A stretch of DNA of 53,191 nucleotides, from positions 1-53,191 of the forward strand of contig JAMCQN010000044.1 in assembly GCA_023382055.1 (NCBI GenBank), in the 5' to 3' direction. Shown here piece by piece: positions 16,261 to 25,608 of this stretch (position 1 is its first letter; each line of letters opens with the position of its first letter). The notes under the pieces were generated by a model. The model was not told the DNA's origin. It ran no database searches and saw only the letters and a program-made list of their open reading frames with translations. The DNA comes from Chloroflexota bacterium (GTDB taxonomy: Bacteria > Chloroflexota > Anaerolineae > J036 > Brachytrichaceae). Position numbers and translations under genes: made by a program.

Positions 16261-18174
16261 ATGAAGAACCGCATGACAAGGATGCTGTCTCGGAGTATAC
16301 GCACCTTCGTCGCATTGCTATGCGCTGTGACGCCCTGGCTATCTCTCCCGGCGCAAGCCCAGACGACCGTTCCAAGCTTGACGGTCAATTCATGTGATGG
16401 TCAGGCGTTCCCGACGATCACCTGCATCGTGACGGCGCTGGATCGCAACGGTCTGCCGGCTCAAGGTCTGACCGCCTCATCGTTTGAGGTTCTGGACAGC
16501 AATAAACCTGTAGCGGGTGCGACGGTCACGCAGAATGTCAACTCGGGCGTAACTACCTCCATTCTCTTCCTGCTTGATCTGAGCGCCAGTCTGAAGGGCG
16601 CGGGCACGCAGACCGTAAAAGACATCATCAATCAATCGCTGGACGATATCGCCAAGGACTCAGCGAGAGCGAACGATCTCGTCGCCATGATTGTGCTGAA
16701 CAGCAACAAGGTTGATATCGGCGCCGATCCGAACAAACCGCCGATCAACCCGGAAACCGAAGTACCCTTCACAATCGATAAAGTCCTGCCGCGCAACACG
16801 CTCAAGCCGCTCTCGCCAAGCGGGGCCACCCCACTCTACGACGGCGTGCGCAAGGCGCTGCTGCTGACAGCGCAACAACCGCTTGGCCGGCGCGCGATCA
16901 TTGCGATCAGCGACGGCTTCGACTCAAAAAGCTCCGGCTTCACCATCGACAGCGATATCACGATGGCGCAGCATGAAATTATCCCGATCTACACCCTGAA
17001 AATCGGCCAGAAAGCCGACAATGCCAAACTACAGCGCCTTGCGTTTGATACAGGCGGCGAGGTCATATCTCCCGGCGCCGCCGGCGACGTCTCGGCAGCG
17101 ATCATGAAAATTCAGGATCGCCTGAAGACACAGTATGTCATTTCGTTTAAGAGCGCCGCAGCGGGGTTTAACCCGGATATCACGTTCCGCTGGAAGACGC
17201 CGGCCGGCAACGTGGAGCAGCAGGTAACCACAATCGATAAGCTCCCTGTCGCTCCGCCGAAACTGGAGGGATTCAAGATCAACGGCGAGGCCGGCGACCT
17301 GAACAGCACGCCGTTGAAGGGTGATGTATCGCTCGAACCGGTTCTGCAAGGGCCGGCCCCGCTGCAGGTTCAGTATGATCTTGACGGCAATGTCAAGGCC
17401 GTGAAACAGGCTCCATTCACTTACCAGTTCAGCGCGGACAACCTGAACCCGGGCTCACAGTTGGTGGTTACTTTATTCAGCACCACAGGTGTGACCAGCA
17501 CAACATCATTCAACCTGGTCAAGGAGGCGCCGCCGCCAACTCCTGTGCCAACGCCGACGACACCCGCGAGTCCTTTGAGTACATTGGCTGCCAACCCGAC
17601 ACTATTGATTGCTATCGCCGTTGCTGTCGTCGGACTGATCATACTGGTGGCGCTGGTAATCACCCTGTTGTCGCGTCGCAGGCATGCGGCGCCCATCTAC
17701 CCGGTCTCCACTGACGCCGCGTTTTCACCGGCGACAAGCATTCAACAGGAGTTGCCCACCGCAATGTTCCAGTCGCCGGACTCGGGCAAGACCCAGGTGA
17801 TGGATCGCACCAGCGTGATGGGCGCCGATGAGGGCGTTAAGACACAGGTATGGCAAGTCGGCAAAGCCAAGCTTGAGATAACGAGCGGCACGCGCAAAGG
17901 CGATATAGTGATGATTGGGATGGCGGGCCTGGATATACAGCTTGGGCGCGAAGTGGAGGATGGCCCCGGGAGTATCCGCCTGCCGAGTGTGCATGTCTCA
18001 CGGCATCATGCGGTGATCAAGATGGAAGGCGACCAGATGACGCTCACCGACCTGAGTTCAACATCGGGAACGCAGGTTAATGGCGCAAAACTGGCCGCAA
18101 ACATATCAACACCCATCAAGGTGGGCGACAAGATCGAGTTCGCTGACATCTCGGCGACAGTCATTGAGCCCTGA
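16261..18174 (+). CDS. VWA - TM - FHA protein 1
   Basis: A 637-residue bitopic protein. A signal peptide ends near AQAQ, and an extracellular von Willebrand A domain follows. Its MIDAS motif DLSAS is intact (DxSxS), with a second region ATPLYDG and AIISDGFD-like segment ISDGF. Ig-like segments and a Pro/Thr linker lead to a membrane helix (about 450-475). The cytosolic C-terminal FHA domain has LGRE, VSRHHA and SGTQVNG. The start at 16261 was chosen because the signal peptide begins there; a frame opening at 16054 lies inside the kinase gene. It probably links extracellular adhesion or complex assembly to phospho-Thr signalling by the neighbouring kinases. Confidence 0.9.
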   Translation: MKNRMTRMLSRSIRTFVALLCAVTPWLSLPAQAQTTVPSLTVNSCDGQAFPTITCIVTALDRNGLPAQGLTASSFEVLDSNKPVAGATVTQNVNSGVTTSILFLLDLSASLKGAGTQTVKDIINQSLDDIAKDSARANDLVAMIVLNSNKVDIGADPNKPPINPETEVPFTIDKVLPRNTLKPLSPSGATPLYDGVRKALLLTAQQPLGRRAIIAISDGFDSKSSGFTIDSDITMAQHEIIPIYTLKIGQKADNAKLQRLAFDTGGEVISPGAAGDVSAAIMKIQDRLKTQYVISFKSAAAGFNPDITFRWKTPAGNVEQQVTTIDKLPVAPPKLEGFKINGEAGDLNSTPLKGDVSLEPVLQGPAPLQVQYDLDGNVKAVKQAPFTYQFSADNLNPGSQLVVTLFSTTGVTSTTSFNLVKEAPPPTPVPTPTTPASPLSTLAANPTLLIAIAVAVVGLIILVALVITLLSRRRHAAPIYPVSTDAAFSPATSIQQELPTAMFQSPDSGKTQVMDRTSVMGADEGVKTQVWQVGKAKLEITSGTRKGDIVMIGMAGLDIQLGREVEDGPGSIRLPSVHVSRHHAVIKMEGDQMTLTDLSSTSGTQVNGAKLAANISTPIKVGDKIEFADISATVIEP

Positions 18175-18202
18175 ACAATATTGCTTTAGGAATGGTTTCT
18201 AC

Positions 18203-19921
18203 ATGTCAGATACAGAAAAAGTAACCTATCCCCGACCGGTTGTCGGCGCGATGACCGATCCAGGACGAGTCAGAGCGAATAACGAAGACTCCCACTGGGT
18301 ACCCCCTGCCACGCTTGAGAGCGACATTGTCTCGTCAAAGGGGTGGCTGTTTATCGTCGCTGACGGCATGGGTGGATATCAGGGGGGGGAAGTTGCATCG
18401 GCAATCGTCATTCAAGTAGCTTCAGAAAGTTACTACAGCAACCCTGAAGAGGGTGCGCCTGTTGACATTGCTGAATCGCTGCACAAGGCAGTGCTGGACG
18501 CCCAAAGCGCGGTGCTGGCGCATCAATCGCAAGATAGCGATCACTCCCAGATGGGCAGCACGCTGGTCATGGCCGTGATCCATGGTCCGGACTTGTATGT
18601 GGCGAATCTGGGGGATTCGCGCTGTTATCGCCTGCGCGGCAACTTGCTAGAGCAACTCACCCACGACCATTCCTGGGTGGCTGAACAAGTACGCAATGGG
18701 TTGATCACTCCTGAAGAAGCGCGCCATAATATGAATCGCAGCCTGCTGACGCGGGCACTGGGGCAGTCGACCTCGTCCGTGAAACCGGAAGTTGAGAAGC
18801 TGGAATGGCGTGAGGGTGACCGTCTGTTATTGTGCTGCGACGGGCTGTGGGATATGGTTCCTGACGAGAACATTCGCGTTCTGCTCTCCAAGCCTGATGC
18901 GCAGGAGGCGACCAGCGCACTGGTGGATGCCGCCAATGCCGCAGGAGGCGCGGATAATATCACCGCGATTGTCGTCGGAGCTATCGCGCCAACTGATGCA
19001 GGTGCAGCGACAGCCATTGTGGCATCCTCGCCCATTACTGCCAGGCTGCAAGCCCCCGATCCAGCTCCGGCGGCGGGTCGGCGACCATCAATCCTGTCGA
19101 TTGCGGGAATAGCGCTTATCATCGTGGCAGTTATCGCAGCAGTTTTCGTCATCAGCCGGGGTAATGCGCCTGCGCAGGGCGGCGCTCCCACACCGGTAAG
19201 CAACAAGCCAATCGCATCAGTCACAACCTCAGCCACCGTTGTTGCAGCCGCGGTCAGTCCTACAGAGCCATCGCCGGCGCAGTTCGATTTCATATCGCCC
19301 ACCAGCGCGCTACAAACCACATCGACCATGACGGTAGGCGTATCGCCAACCGCTTCCTCGGCGCCGACGCCGACACTGGAGCCTACGCAGTCTTTCAGTG
19401 AAGCAATGGCGGCCAGCACCGTCGTTGCTACTGATGCTGCGCCGGCGACCGTTCAGGCAACCACTACCCCATTCCTCACGTCGGCGCCAAGCGCATGTGT
19501 GACCGGAACGGTCAGCGTCAGTGGCTGGCAATGGAATTCCGCCGCCACCGGCGTCAAGGTAACTGAAGATGGAATAGCCGTCTGGGGTCTGGCGCATATT
19601 GCGACCAGGTTGGATCTGGCGAGTTACCTGGGATTGGCCGCAATACAGGCGCCATTTACAATCACCATTCAGACGCGTACCGTAAGTAAACCAGCACCCA
19701 ATGACCTGTGGATTTGTTTCCAGAATGATGTGAACAGTGCGAGGTGTACAGATGTATCGAAAGGCGCGTCCAGCCTAACCCAGGTGGGCGCCACAGCAAA
19801 CACATGGGCATTCGTGTTCCCGATTAAGGATCAGCCGCAACTCCCGCAGTTGCGTGTGATCTCATTATCTAAACCAAGCTCACCAATCACCATAACGGGT
19901 ATTATGTATTGTCCGGGTTGA
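18203..19921 (+). CDS. Membrane PP2C-type Ser/Thr phosphatase with ectodomain
   Basis: A 572-residue protein. The cytosolic PP2C (PPM) domain (about 10-260) has RANNEDS, VADGMGGYQGG, GSTLV, ANLGDSR, CDGLWDM and GGADNIT, including all metal-binding Asp residues. A membrane helix (about 300-322) is followed by a Thr/Ala/Pro-rich spacer and a C-terminal extracellular domain of about 130 residues with four Cys. It would reverse phosphorylation by the linked kinases. The ATG at 18203 is preferred over an in-frame start within the upstream gene. The kinase that follows starts 12 nt after its stop. Confidence 0.92.
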   Translation: MSDTEKVTYPRPVVGAMTDPGRVRANNEDSHWVPPATLESDIVSSKGWLFIVADGMGGYQGGEVASAIVIQVASESYYSNPEEGAPVDIAESLHKAVLDAQSAVLAHQSQDSDHSQMGSTLVMAVIHGPDLYVANLGDSRCYRLRGNLLEQLTHDHSWVAEQVRNGLITPEEARHNMNRSLLTRALGQSTSSVKPEVEKLEWREGDRLLLCCDGLWDMVPDENIRVLLSKPDAQEATSALVDAANAAGGADNITAIVVGAIAPTDAGAATAIVASSPITARLQAPDPAPAAGRRPSILSIAGIALIIVAVIAAVFVISRGNAPAQGGAPTPVSNKPIASVTTSATVVAAAVSPTEPSPAQFDFISPTSALQTTSTMTVGVSPTASSAPTPTLEPTQSFSEAMAASTVVATDAAPATVQATTTPFLTSAPSACVTGTVSVSGWQWNSAATGVKVTEDGIAVWGLAHIATRLDLASYLGLAAIQAPFTITIQTRTVSKPAPNDLWICFQNDVNSARCTDVSKGASSLTQVGATANTWAFVFPIKDQPQLPQLRVISLSKPSSPITITGIMYCPG

Positions 19922-19932
19922 GGTACCAAGCT

Positions 19933-21342
19933 ATGCAACAGTTTTGTGATTATGAGATTCTGAGTGAGTTGGGCCGTGGCGGCATGGGCGCCGTATACCG
20001 TGCACGGTCCAAAGACGGACGCACTGTGGCGCTGAAGGTTATGCGGCCCGAGTTCCGCACGAATGCTTCAGCCGAGAAAAGATTCAAGCGCGCGCCACAG
20101 CTCTATCCAAAGCACCCGAATATCGTGGAAATATACGACTCCGGCGAGTGCGATGGCACGCTGTACTTCGCCATGCAACTCGTCGAAGGTGATGCGCTTT
20201 CGAACATCCTGCGCCGTGTGCGCGTCTTTGCGCCGGAGCAGTATGCGCCGGTGCTGCGCGACATCGCCGCCGGACTGGATGGTTCGCACGCGAAGGGCGT
20301 CATCCATCGAGATATCAAACCGAGTAACATCCTGATACGCAGCGCAGATGGGCGCGCATTCCTCACCGATTTCGACATCGCCAAGGACCTGACCGCCGCG
20401 CAATTCACCAGCGTAGCGGGCGCGGGCGCGATGATCGGCACGGCGCACTATATGTCGCCGGAACAAGCCAGCGGCAAACAGATCACGCCGGCCAGCGACG
20501 TATATTCACTCGGCGCCATGACCTACGAGGCGCTGGCGGGACGGCCGCCGTTCCAGGCCGACAGCGAGTTCGTCGTCGCGCGCATGCACCTGCAGGAGCC
20601 GCCTGAGGATCTCTACAAAGTAAACCCGGCGGTTTCAGAGAAGGTCTCCGCAGTGGTCATGCGGGCGTTGAATAAAGACCCGCGCCAGCGCTACGCCAGC
20701 GCCGGCGGCTTCGCCCAGGCCTACAGTGCGGCACTGAGCAAGTCGAGAGCGTTGGCTTTACCCAAGGTTCTGGCCCTGGGTGGCGGGTTGACCGCGATGA
20801 TCGTCGTCGCCGCCCTTGCCGTGGCAATGGTCAGCACCACCCAACCCGGCGGTCTGGGCGAGACGAATCCGCCGCATACCGCGACGCCAACCGCCGTCGC
20901 GACCACAGCAACCAGGCAGAGCAGCCAACCGAAATCCAAAACGGTCGTTGCCAGCGATGCGACAGCCGTGGATGACGCCAGCGCGAATAGCTCTCCAACT
21001 CCCGACGCTGTGCAAGGGCAGCCGACGGTAACGCCTGATCTGCGCGCGCCAGACACAGCCACACCTGTGCCGCCAACAGCGGCGCCGCTTCCGACCGTGC
21101 CAGTCGTGCCGACTATCGCTGTGCCTGTAGTTGTATCAGTCACCCTGCTCCCGCCGCCATCCACATTAGTGCCACACCTGACAGCCACATTGCCGCCGGC
21201 AGTGGTTGTCACATCGCCGCCGGTACTTAAAGTTACCCTGGTTGTTAAGTGCTGCATTTTGCTCATTCCGACAAATACACCTACATCTACACCCGTGCCA
21301 ATCAAAATCAATGTGACGTTAGTCATCAAAAAATTGCCATGA
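19933..21342 (+). CDS. Membrane Ser/Thr protein kinase with Pro/Thr-rich tail
   Basis: A 469-residue kinase. The domain (about 5-270) has glycine loop LGRGGMGAVYRA, VALKVM lysine and catalytic HRDIKPSN. The metal-binding motif is DFD (D146-F-D148) instead of DFG, and the alpha-C glutamate of the usual RFxREA motif appears replaced (RFKRAPQ). A membrane helix (about 290-312) precedes a Thr/Pro/Val-rich extracellular tail with one CC pair and no obvious folded domain. GAGGT lies 9 nt before the ATG. Flanked on both sides by PP2C genes. Probably active, since DFD-type kinases exist, but the alpha-C change needs testing. Confidence 0.9.
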   Translation: MQQFCDYEILSELGRGGMGAVYRARSKDGRTVALKVMRPEFRTNASAEKRFKRAPQLYPKHPNIVEIYDSGECDGTLYFAMQLVEGDALSNILRRVRVFAPEQYAPVLRDIAAGLDGSHAKGVIHRDIKPSNILIRSADGRAFLTDFDIAKDLTAAQFTSVAGAGAMIGTAHYMSPEQASGKQITPASDVYSLGAMTYEALAGRPPFQADSEFVVARMHLQEPPEDLYKVNPAVSEKVSAVVMRALNKDPRQRYASAGGFAQAYSAALSKSRALALPKVLALGGGLTAMIVVAALAVAMVSTTQPGGLGETNPPHTATPTAVATTATRQSSQPKSKTVVASDATAVDDASANSSPTPDAVQGQPTVTPDLRAPDTATPVPPTAAPLPTVPVVPTIAVPVVVSVTLLPPPSTLVPHLTATLPPAVVVTSPPVLKVTLVVKCCILLIPTNTPTSTPVPIKINVTLVIKKLP

Positions 21343-21429
21343 TATCTGAACCGCAGAGAGGATTTAGCAGCTATGATTATGGTTCGACCAGGGTTATGCG
21401 CGCACTAACAGTTTCACGGAGATAGATTA

Positions 21430-22776
21430 ATGCCAACACCACCGATAGCCTGGTACGCAGATAAAGATCAAGGGCCGCGCGCCGACAATCAGGACAACGT
21501 GCTGGTCACCGATCAGAATGATACGGCGCGCCGCAACGCCAAAGGCGTCCTGCTGATCCTATGCGATGGCGTCGGTGGCGAGAAGGGCGGACAACGTGCG
21601 TCATCACTGGCAACGGAAGCGGCTTTCAATGCCTATTACAGCGAATCCGGCCCGCCCCAACAGACCTTGCGTTCCGCCATTGAAAAAGCCAACCAGACCG
21701 TCCGCGCTGCGGCGGCGGCAGACCAGAGCATCAAGAATATGGCGACGACGATCGTCGCTATGGCCGTTATTGACGATAAACTGTATGTCTCGCATGTAGG
21801 CGACAGTCGCGGTTATCTGTTGCGCGACGGCGTATTGACCAGGCTGACTAAAGACCACAGTTGGGTCGCCGAGCAGGTCGAACGCGGTTTGCTGACGCCG
21901 CAGGAAGCCCGCGTCAGCAATCAGCGCAATATCATCACGCGTTCACTGGGCGCGGCAGCCAACCACACACCGGATATCAACGCCGACCCGATCACCCTGC
22001 AACCCGGCGACCGCATCATGATCTGCAGCGACGGCCTGCATGGCGCCGTGACCGATGAACAGATCACCGCAATCATGCAGCAGAATCCTTCGCCGCAGAA
22101 AGCCGTAACCACGCTGATCAAAGCGGCGAACGATAACCATACCACCGACAACATCTCCTCTATCGTGTTCAATTACGGCGTCGTGGCGGCGGCAGCGGCC
22201 AAGGGGTCACCCATTCCGCTCATCGGCGCAATCGCGGGCATCCTCGTGGTCCTGGCGGCTGCTGTGCTGGTCATCAGCGCGATGTCTACCAACAACAATC
22301 AAAATCCGACGACAAATCCGACTGCCACCGCCACACAGCGGGCGACCCGGGCCGCTAACGGGACCTCAGCAGGCGCCGACATCCCGGAGGCGGTCGGAAC
22401 GGTGACGGACACCACAGCGACGCCGGAGGGCACCCTGGGGCCGGCGACTGTGACACCCGACCTGCGCAACAGCCCGACACCGAAACCGATCATCCCCACG
22501 ATAATGCCCTCGGCGACGCCAACACTACAACCCACCATTGGTCCTACGCAAGCGCCGACGGACACACCCAAGCCGAATCAACCAAAGCCTGCCGACACGC
22601 CCAAACCGGCCAACACCAGCGCGCCAACGAGTGCGCCGCCGACCAACACGCCGCAGCCGCCGCCGACCAACACGCCGCAGCCGCCGCCGACCAACACGCC
22701 GCAACCGCCGCCGACCGACACACCGCAGCCGCCACCGGAACCAACCCACTCCCAACCACCATCGCCAACACCATGA
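21430..22776 (+). CDS. Second membrane PP2C-type Ser/Thr phosphatase
   Basis: A 448-residue phosphatase paralogous to the gene at 18203. Motifs RADNQDN, LCDGVGGEKGG, MATTIV, SHVGDSRG, CSDGLHG and TTDNIS cover the PPM catalytic core (about 5-245). A membrane helix (about 258-280) leads to a low-complexity Thr/Pro/Gln tail that includes four copies of an 8-residue unit TNTPQPPP. GGAGATA precedes the ATG. Its extracellular tail has no Cys or folded domain, unlike the first phosphatase, suggesting a cell-wall-spanning or flexible role. Confidence 0.92.
   Translation: MPTPPIAWYADKDQGPRADNQDNVLVTDQNDTARRNAKGVLLILCDGVGGEKGGQRASSLATEAAFNAYYSESGPPQQTLRSAIEKANQTVRAAAAADQSIKNMATTIVAMAVIDDKLYVSHVGDSRGYLLRDGVLTRLTKDHSWVAEQVERGLLTPQEARVSNQRNIITRSLGAAANHTPDINADPITLQPGDRIMICSDGLHGAVTDEQITAIMQQNPSPQKAVTTLIKAANDNHTTDNISSIVFNYGVVAAAAAKGSPIPLIGAIAGILVVLAAAVLVISAMSTNNNQNPTTNPTATATQRATRAANGTSAGADIPEAVGTVTDTTATPEGTLGPATVTPDLRNSPTPKPIIPTIMPSATPTLQPTIGPTQAPTDTPKPNQPKPADTPKPANTSAPTSAPPTNTPQPPPTNTPQPPPTNTPQPPPTDTPQPPPEPTHSQPPSPTP
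22642..22737 (+). repeat. 24-bp tandem repeat coding TNTPQPPP
   Basis: Four consecutive 24-bp units (22642, 22666, 22690, 22714) encode the Pro/Thr/Gln tail of the phosphatase. The first three are nearly identical; the fourth has drifted (TDTPQPPP). Copy number may vary between strains. Confidence 0.85.
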
Positions 22777-22885
22777 AGTTGAGGGGAAAAATGCATGAGG
22801 GGGGATGTGGCATGACGTGGGCATGGCCGATTCGAGCGCGGCGGGGAGTGGACTGCTTCGCATGGGTCAAGGGAGGGGATTCATC

Positions 22886-24064
22886 ATGAGCGTCATACTC
22901 AAGAGATTGTTCGTGCTTATAAGCGCTGGCGTGAGCGCGCTCGCGCTGTTTGCCGCGATGATCTCCATCCCGCGGCTTTTTGCTTCAGGTTTTTTGTCAG
23001 CAGCCCCCGCCGCCAGTGGAACCATTTGGACATTGCAGACCCCATACCCTGATGTATGGGTGACAACGACCCAATCGATCACCGTGCAAGTGCAGGTCAC
23101 CAACGATCAGGGCGTGCGTACCGATCTCGCGGTATATCAGGCGACGGGGTTGAATGGCGTGCCATCTACCGGCGTACCGCAGGTAACCGCTGTCAGCACA
23201 CAGTCCGTGATCCTGGCGATCAGCGATATCACATTGAGCGAAGGGAGCGCCAATATCGTCACTTTCAGCGTGGGCACCAGCGACACCAATGACCTGTTTC
23301 CGTCACAGGCCTATACCCTGCCCCAGGATAGCGTCCCACCGACGGCCACCATCCTGTCACCCACCGGAGCCAGCCAATGGCAACTTGGCGACGTCGTCAG
23401 CATTACATATGCAATGACAGATGTCACGAGCGGACTTTCGACCACTCAAGTCTGGTTCAGGCTTGCGCCAATCAGCTCTCCGGTCCTGATCACCGCAACC
23501 AGCGCGACCGCCGTCAGTTGGACGGTGCCAGTTACACAGAGCAGCAGCGCAGCGCAGGTGGTATTGCATCTCAGCGACATGGCCGGCAATCAGGCAGATG
23601 TCGCCAGCCCTTCCTTTTGGGTCAACCGGCCTATAACGACGTACGCTTACCTGCCAGCGCTGCTGTTGCGTTATCCGTGCGACAACCAGAGCGCCGACTG
23701 GTGTGAGCCAAATAACAGCCCGGCAACGGCTTTCCCGCTGGCATTGAATTACCAGATCACCGCGAGCATCAACATGAGCACGGACCGGTATGATTACTAT
23801 CGCGTGACCTTGAACAGCGGTCAGCCACACACAATTACCGTGCGCCTGGTCCCGCCTTGCGCCGACCCTACCCCAAAATGTGATCTCGACCTCTACCTGC
23901 TTGATTCGACATCACCCTATACCTATGTGGGTTCGTCGGCTGTTCCCAATATTGGTAACGAGCAAATCATCACCACGCCGACAACCTCGAACGACTACAT
24001 CGTGCTTGTTTACGACTACGCCACAACCATCACGCCGACGCAGTACACATTAATCGCCAAATAA
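22886..24064 (+). CDS. Secreted protein with Ig-like and PPC domains
   Basis: A 392-residue exported protein. The start at 22886 was chosen for GGAGGGG upstream and because a signal peptide (MSVILKRLFVLISAGVSALA) begins there. The middle part has beta-rich repeats resembling bacterial Ig-like domains, with a DSVPPTATILSPTG junction. The C-terminal domain has CEPNNSPATAFPL, DRYDYYRVTL and a DLDLYLLDS segment, the signature of bacterial pre-peptidase C-terminal (PPC) domains. No catalytic domain is present. Lying between phosphatase and kinase genes and only 14 nt before the latter, it may be a ligand or structural partner of the receptor kinases. Confidence 0.8.
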   Translation: MSVILKRLFVLISAGVSALALFAAMISIPRLFASGFLSAAPAASGTIWTLQTPYPDVWVTTTQSITVQVQVTNDQGVRTDLAVYQATGLNGVPSTGVPQVTAVSTQSVILAISDITLSEGSANIVTFSVGTSDTNDLFPSQAYTLPQDSVPPTATILSPTGASQWQLGDVVSITYAMTDVTSGLSTTQVWFRLAPISSPVLITATSATAVSWTVPVTQSSSAAQVVLHLSDMAGNQADVASPSFWVNRPITTYAYLPALLLRYPCDNQSADWCEPNNSPATAFPLALNYQITASINMSTDRYDYYRVTLNSGQPHTITVRLVPPCADPTPKCDLDLYLLDSTSPYTYVGSSAVPNIGNEQIITTPTTSNDYIVLVYDYATTITPTQYTLIAK

Positions 24065-24077
24065 CATCCAGGCCCAT

Positions 24078-25583
24078 ATGCCGACAGAGTTTTGTTCATA
24101 CACCTTGCTTGGCGAGATCAGTCGCGGCGCGACGAGTGTGGTATACCGCGCCCGCGACGCGAAAGGGGCTGTCGTCGCGCTGAAGGTGCTGGCCCGGCAT
24201 CTGTCGAATGACGCAGCGGCGCGCGCGCGATTCATGGTGGAACCGACGCAGCAACCCAGAGGTCCGCATATCGTGCGCATGCTGGACTCCGGCGTCTGCA
24301 ACGGCGCGCCCTACTTCGCGATGGAGTTCATCGATGGATCCTCGTTTGCGGACGTCATCCGGCATGCCCGCGCCAGCGGGACGACGGTCGCGCCGGAAGT
24401 GGTTGACCGGGTGATCGGCGACATCGCCGCGGCGCTGGATGCGGCGCACAAGAGCGGGATTGTCCATCGCGATATCAAACCCAGCAACATCCTCATCCGC
24501 GCGCGCGACCAGCAGGCGTTCCTGATGGATTTCGGCCTGGCCCAGTCGCTGGCCAGTCGCGGTATGAGCGTGCAATCGACGATCCAGGTGAGCGGCGGCA
24601 CATGCGATTACATCGCGCCCGAGCAGATCCAGGGCGGAGCGGTGAGTCCGCGCGCCGACATCTACAGCCTGGGAGTAACCGTCTTCGAGGCATTGGCCGG
24701 TCGCCTGCCATTCAACGCCGAAGATGCCATCGTGCAGATGCACAAGCATCTCACCGAAGCGCCGCCGATCCTGTGCGAGGTCAATCCAGGCGTATCGCCG
24801 CAACTTTCCGCGGCGGTGATGCAGGCGCTGCAGAAAGACCCCCAGGCGCGCTATGCGAGCGCAGGCGAGTTCGCGAAGCGCATTCACAAGGCCCTGGCCG
24901 GCGCACAGGTCAAACGCGCCAATGGCGCCACTGTCGGCATCCTGGGCGGCGCTGCGGTCGTCGTCGCGGTCATCGCCGGCGTGATTGCAGTCTCGAGCGC
25001 CCCGGCCAGCAAGCCCGTTGCGACGCCAGCGCCCAGCGCCACCGTCGTACACTCGACCGATGCGCCCCAGTTGATCGCCGCAACAGAACCGGCAACGGAT
25101 GTCCCTGCCCCTATACCCACAGCGCCGGTCGCTCAGGCCACCTCGACGCTGGCTCCATTCGACACGCCGGTCTCCGACATATCGGATACAACCGATACAT
25201 CAGGACCAGGCGCCGGAAATATCTTGATACAAACCGCGCCCCTGGGTATAGAACGATGGGGCAAACCCACTTCTCCGGATGGGTGCAGTCATTTTGACGA
25301 CCAGCACCCCGTTACCCGTTACGAGGTTTTGCTGACCCTGTCGAATAAAGGCAGCAGCCCATTCAGTAACTGGAAAGTGGACTTCTACGGCGGTCACAGC
25401 GGCCCGTTGCCCAAGTGTTCTTTAGCCAGCCCCGAAGGCAGCCCCATCGCAGCGGGCGGCGGCAGCGAAGCTAAGTTCGACGTTTATGTTGAAGGCGATG
25501 TATTGACACGTGTTGAGTTAACGAGCGCTGACTTCAGTCGTAAGTTGTGCGTGGATGGGAAGGCGCTGACACCCTGCAAGTAA
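24078..25583 (+). CDS. Receptor-like Ser/Thr kinase with WGKPTSPDGC ectodomain
   Basis: A 501-residue kinase. Catalytic domain (about 8-275): glycine loop ISRGATSVVYRA, VALKVL lysine, HRDIKPSN, DFGLA and IAPEQ. A membrane helix (about 290-312) and a Thr/Ala/Pro spacer lead to an extracellular domain of about 115 residues. That domain begins ERWGKPTSPDGC and ends RKLCVDGK, with conserved Cys suggesting disulfides. The same domain ends the next kinase. Starts 14 nt after the PPC-domain gene. The ectodomain is the likely signal-binding part; its ligand is unknown. Confidence 0.92.
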   Translation: MPTEFCSYTLLGEISRGATSVVYRARDAKGAVVALKVLARHLSNDAAARARFMVEPTQQPRGPHIVRMLDSGVCNGAPYFAMEFIDGSSFADVIRHARASGTTVAPEVVDRVIGDIAAALDAAHKSGIVHRDIKPSNILIRARDQQAFLMDFGLAQSLASRGMSVQSTIQVSGGTCDYIAPEQIQGGAVSPRADIYSLGVTVFEALAGRLPFNAEDAIVQMHKHLTEAPPILCEVNPGVSPQLSAAVMQALQKDPQARYASAGEFAKRIHKALAGAQVKRANGATVGILGGAAVVVAVIAGVIAVSSAPASKPVATPAPSATVVHSTDAPQLIAATEPATDVPAPIPTAPVAQATSTLAPFDTPVSDISDTTDTSGPGAGNILIQTAPLGIERWGKPTSPDGCSHFDDQHPVTRYEVLLTLSNKGSSPFSNWKVDFYGGHSGPLPKCSLASPEGSPIAAGGGSEAKFDVYVEGDVLTRVELTSADFSRKLCVDGKALTPCK

Positions 25584-25608
25584 TGGAACAGGACCGAGGA
25601 GAGCACGC

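Noticed and set aside
18625-19419. 264-codon minus-strand frame opposite the first phosphatase
   Set aside because: Ala/Val/Thr-rich shadow of the Thr/Ala-rich linker; the plus frame has full PP2C motifs.
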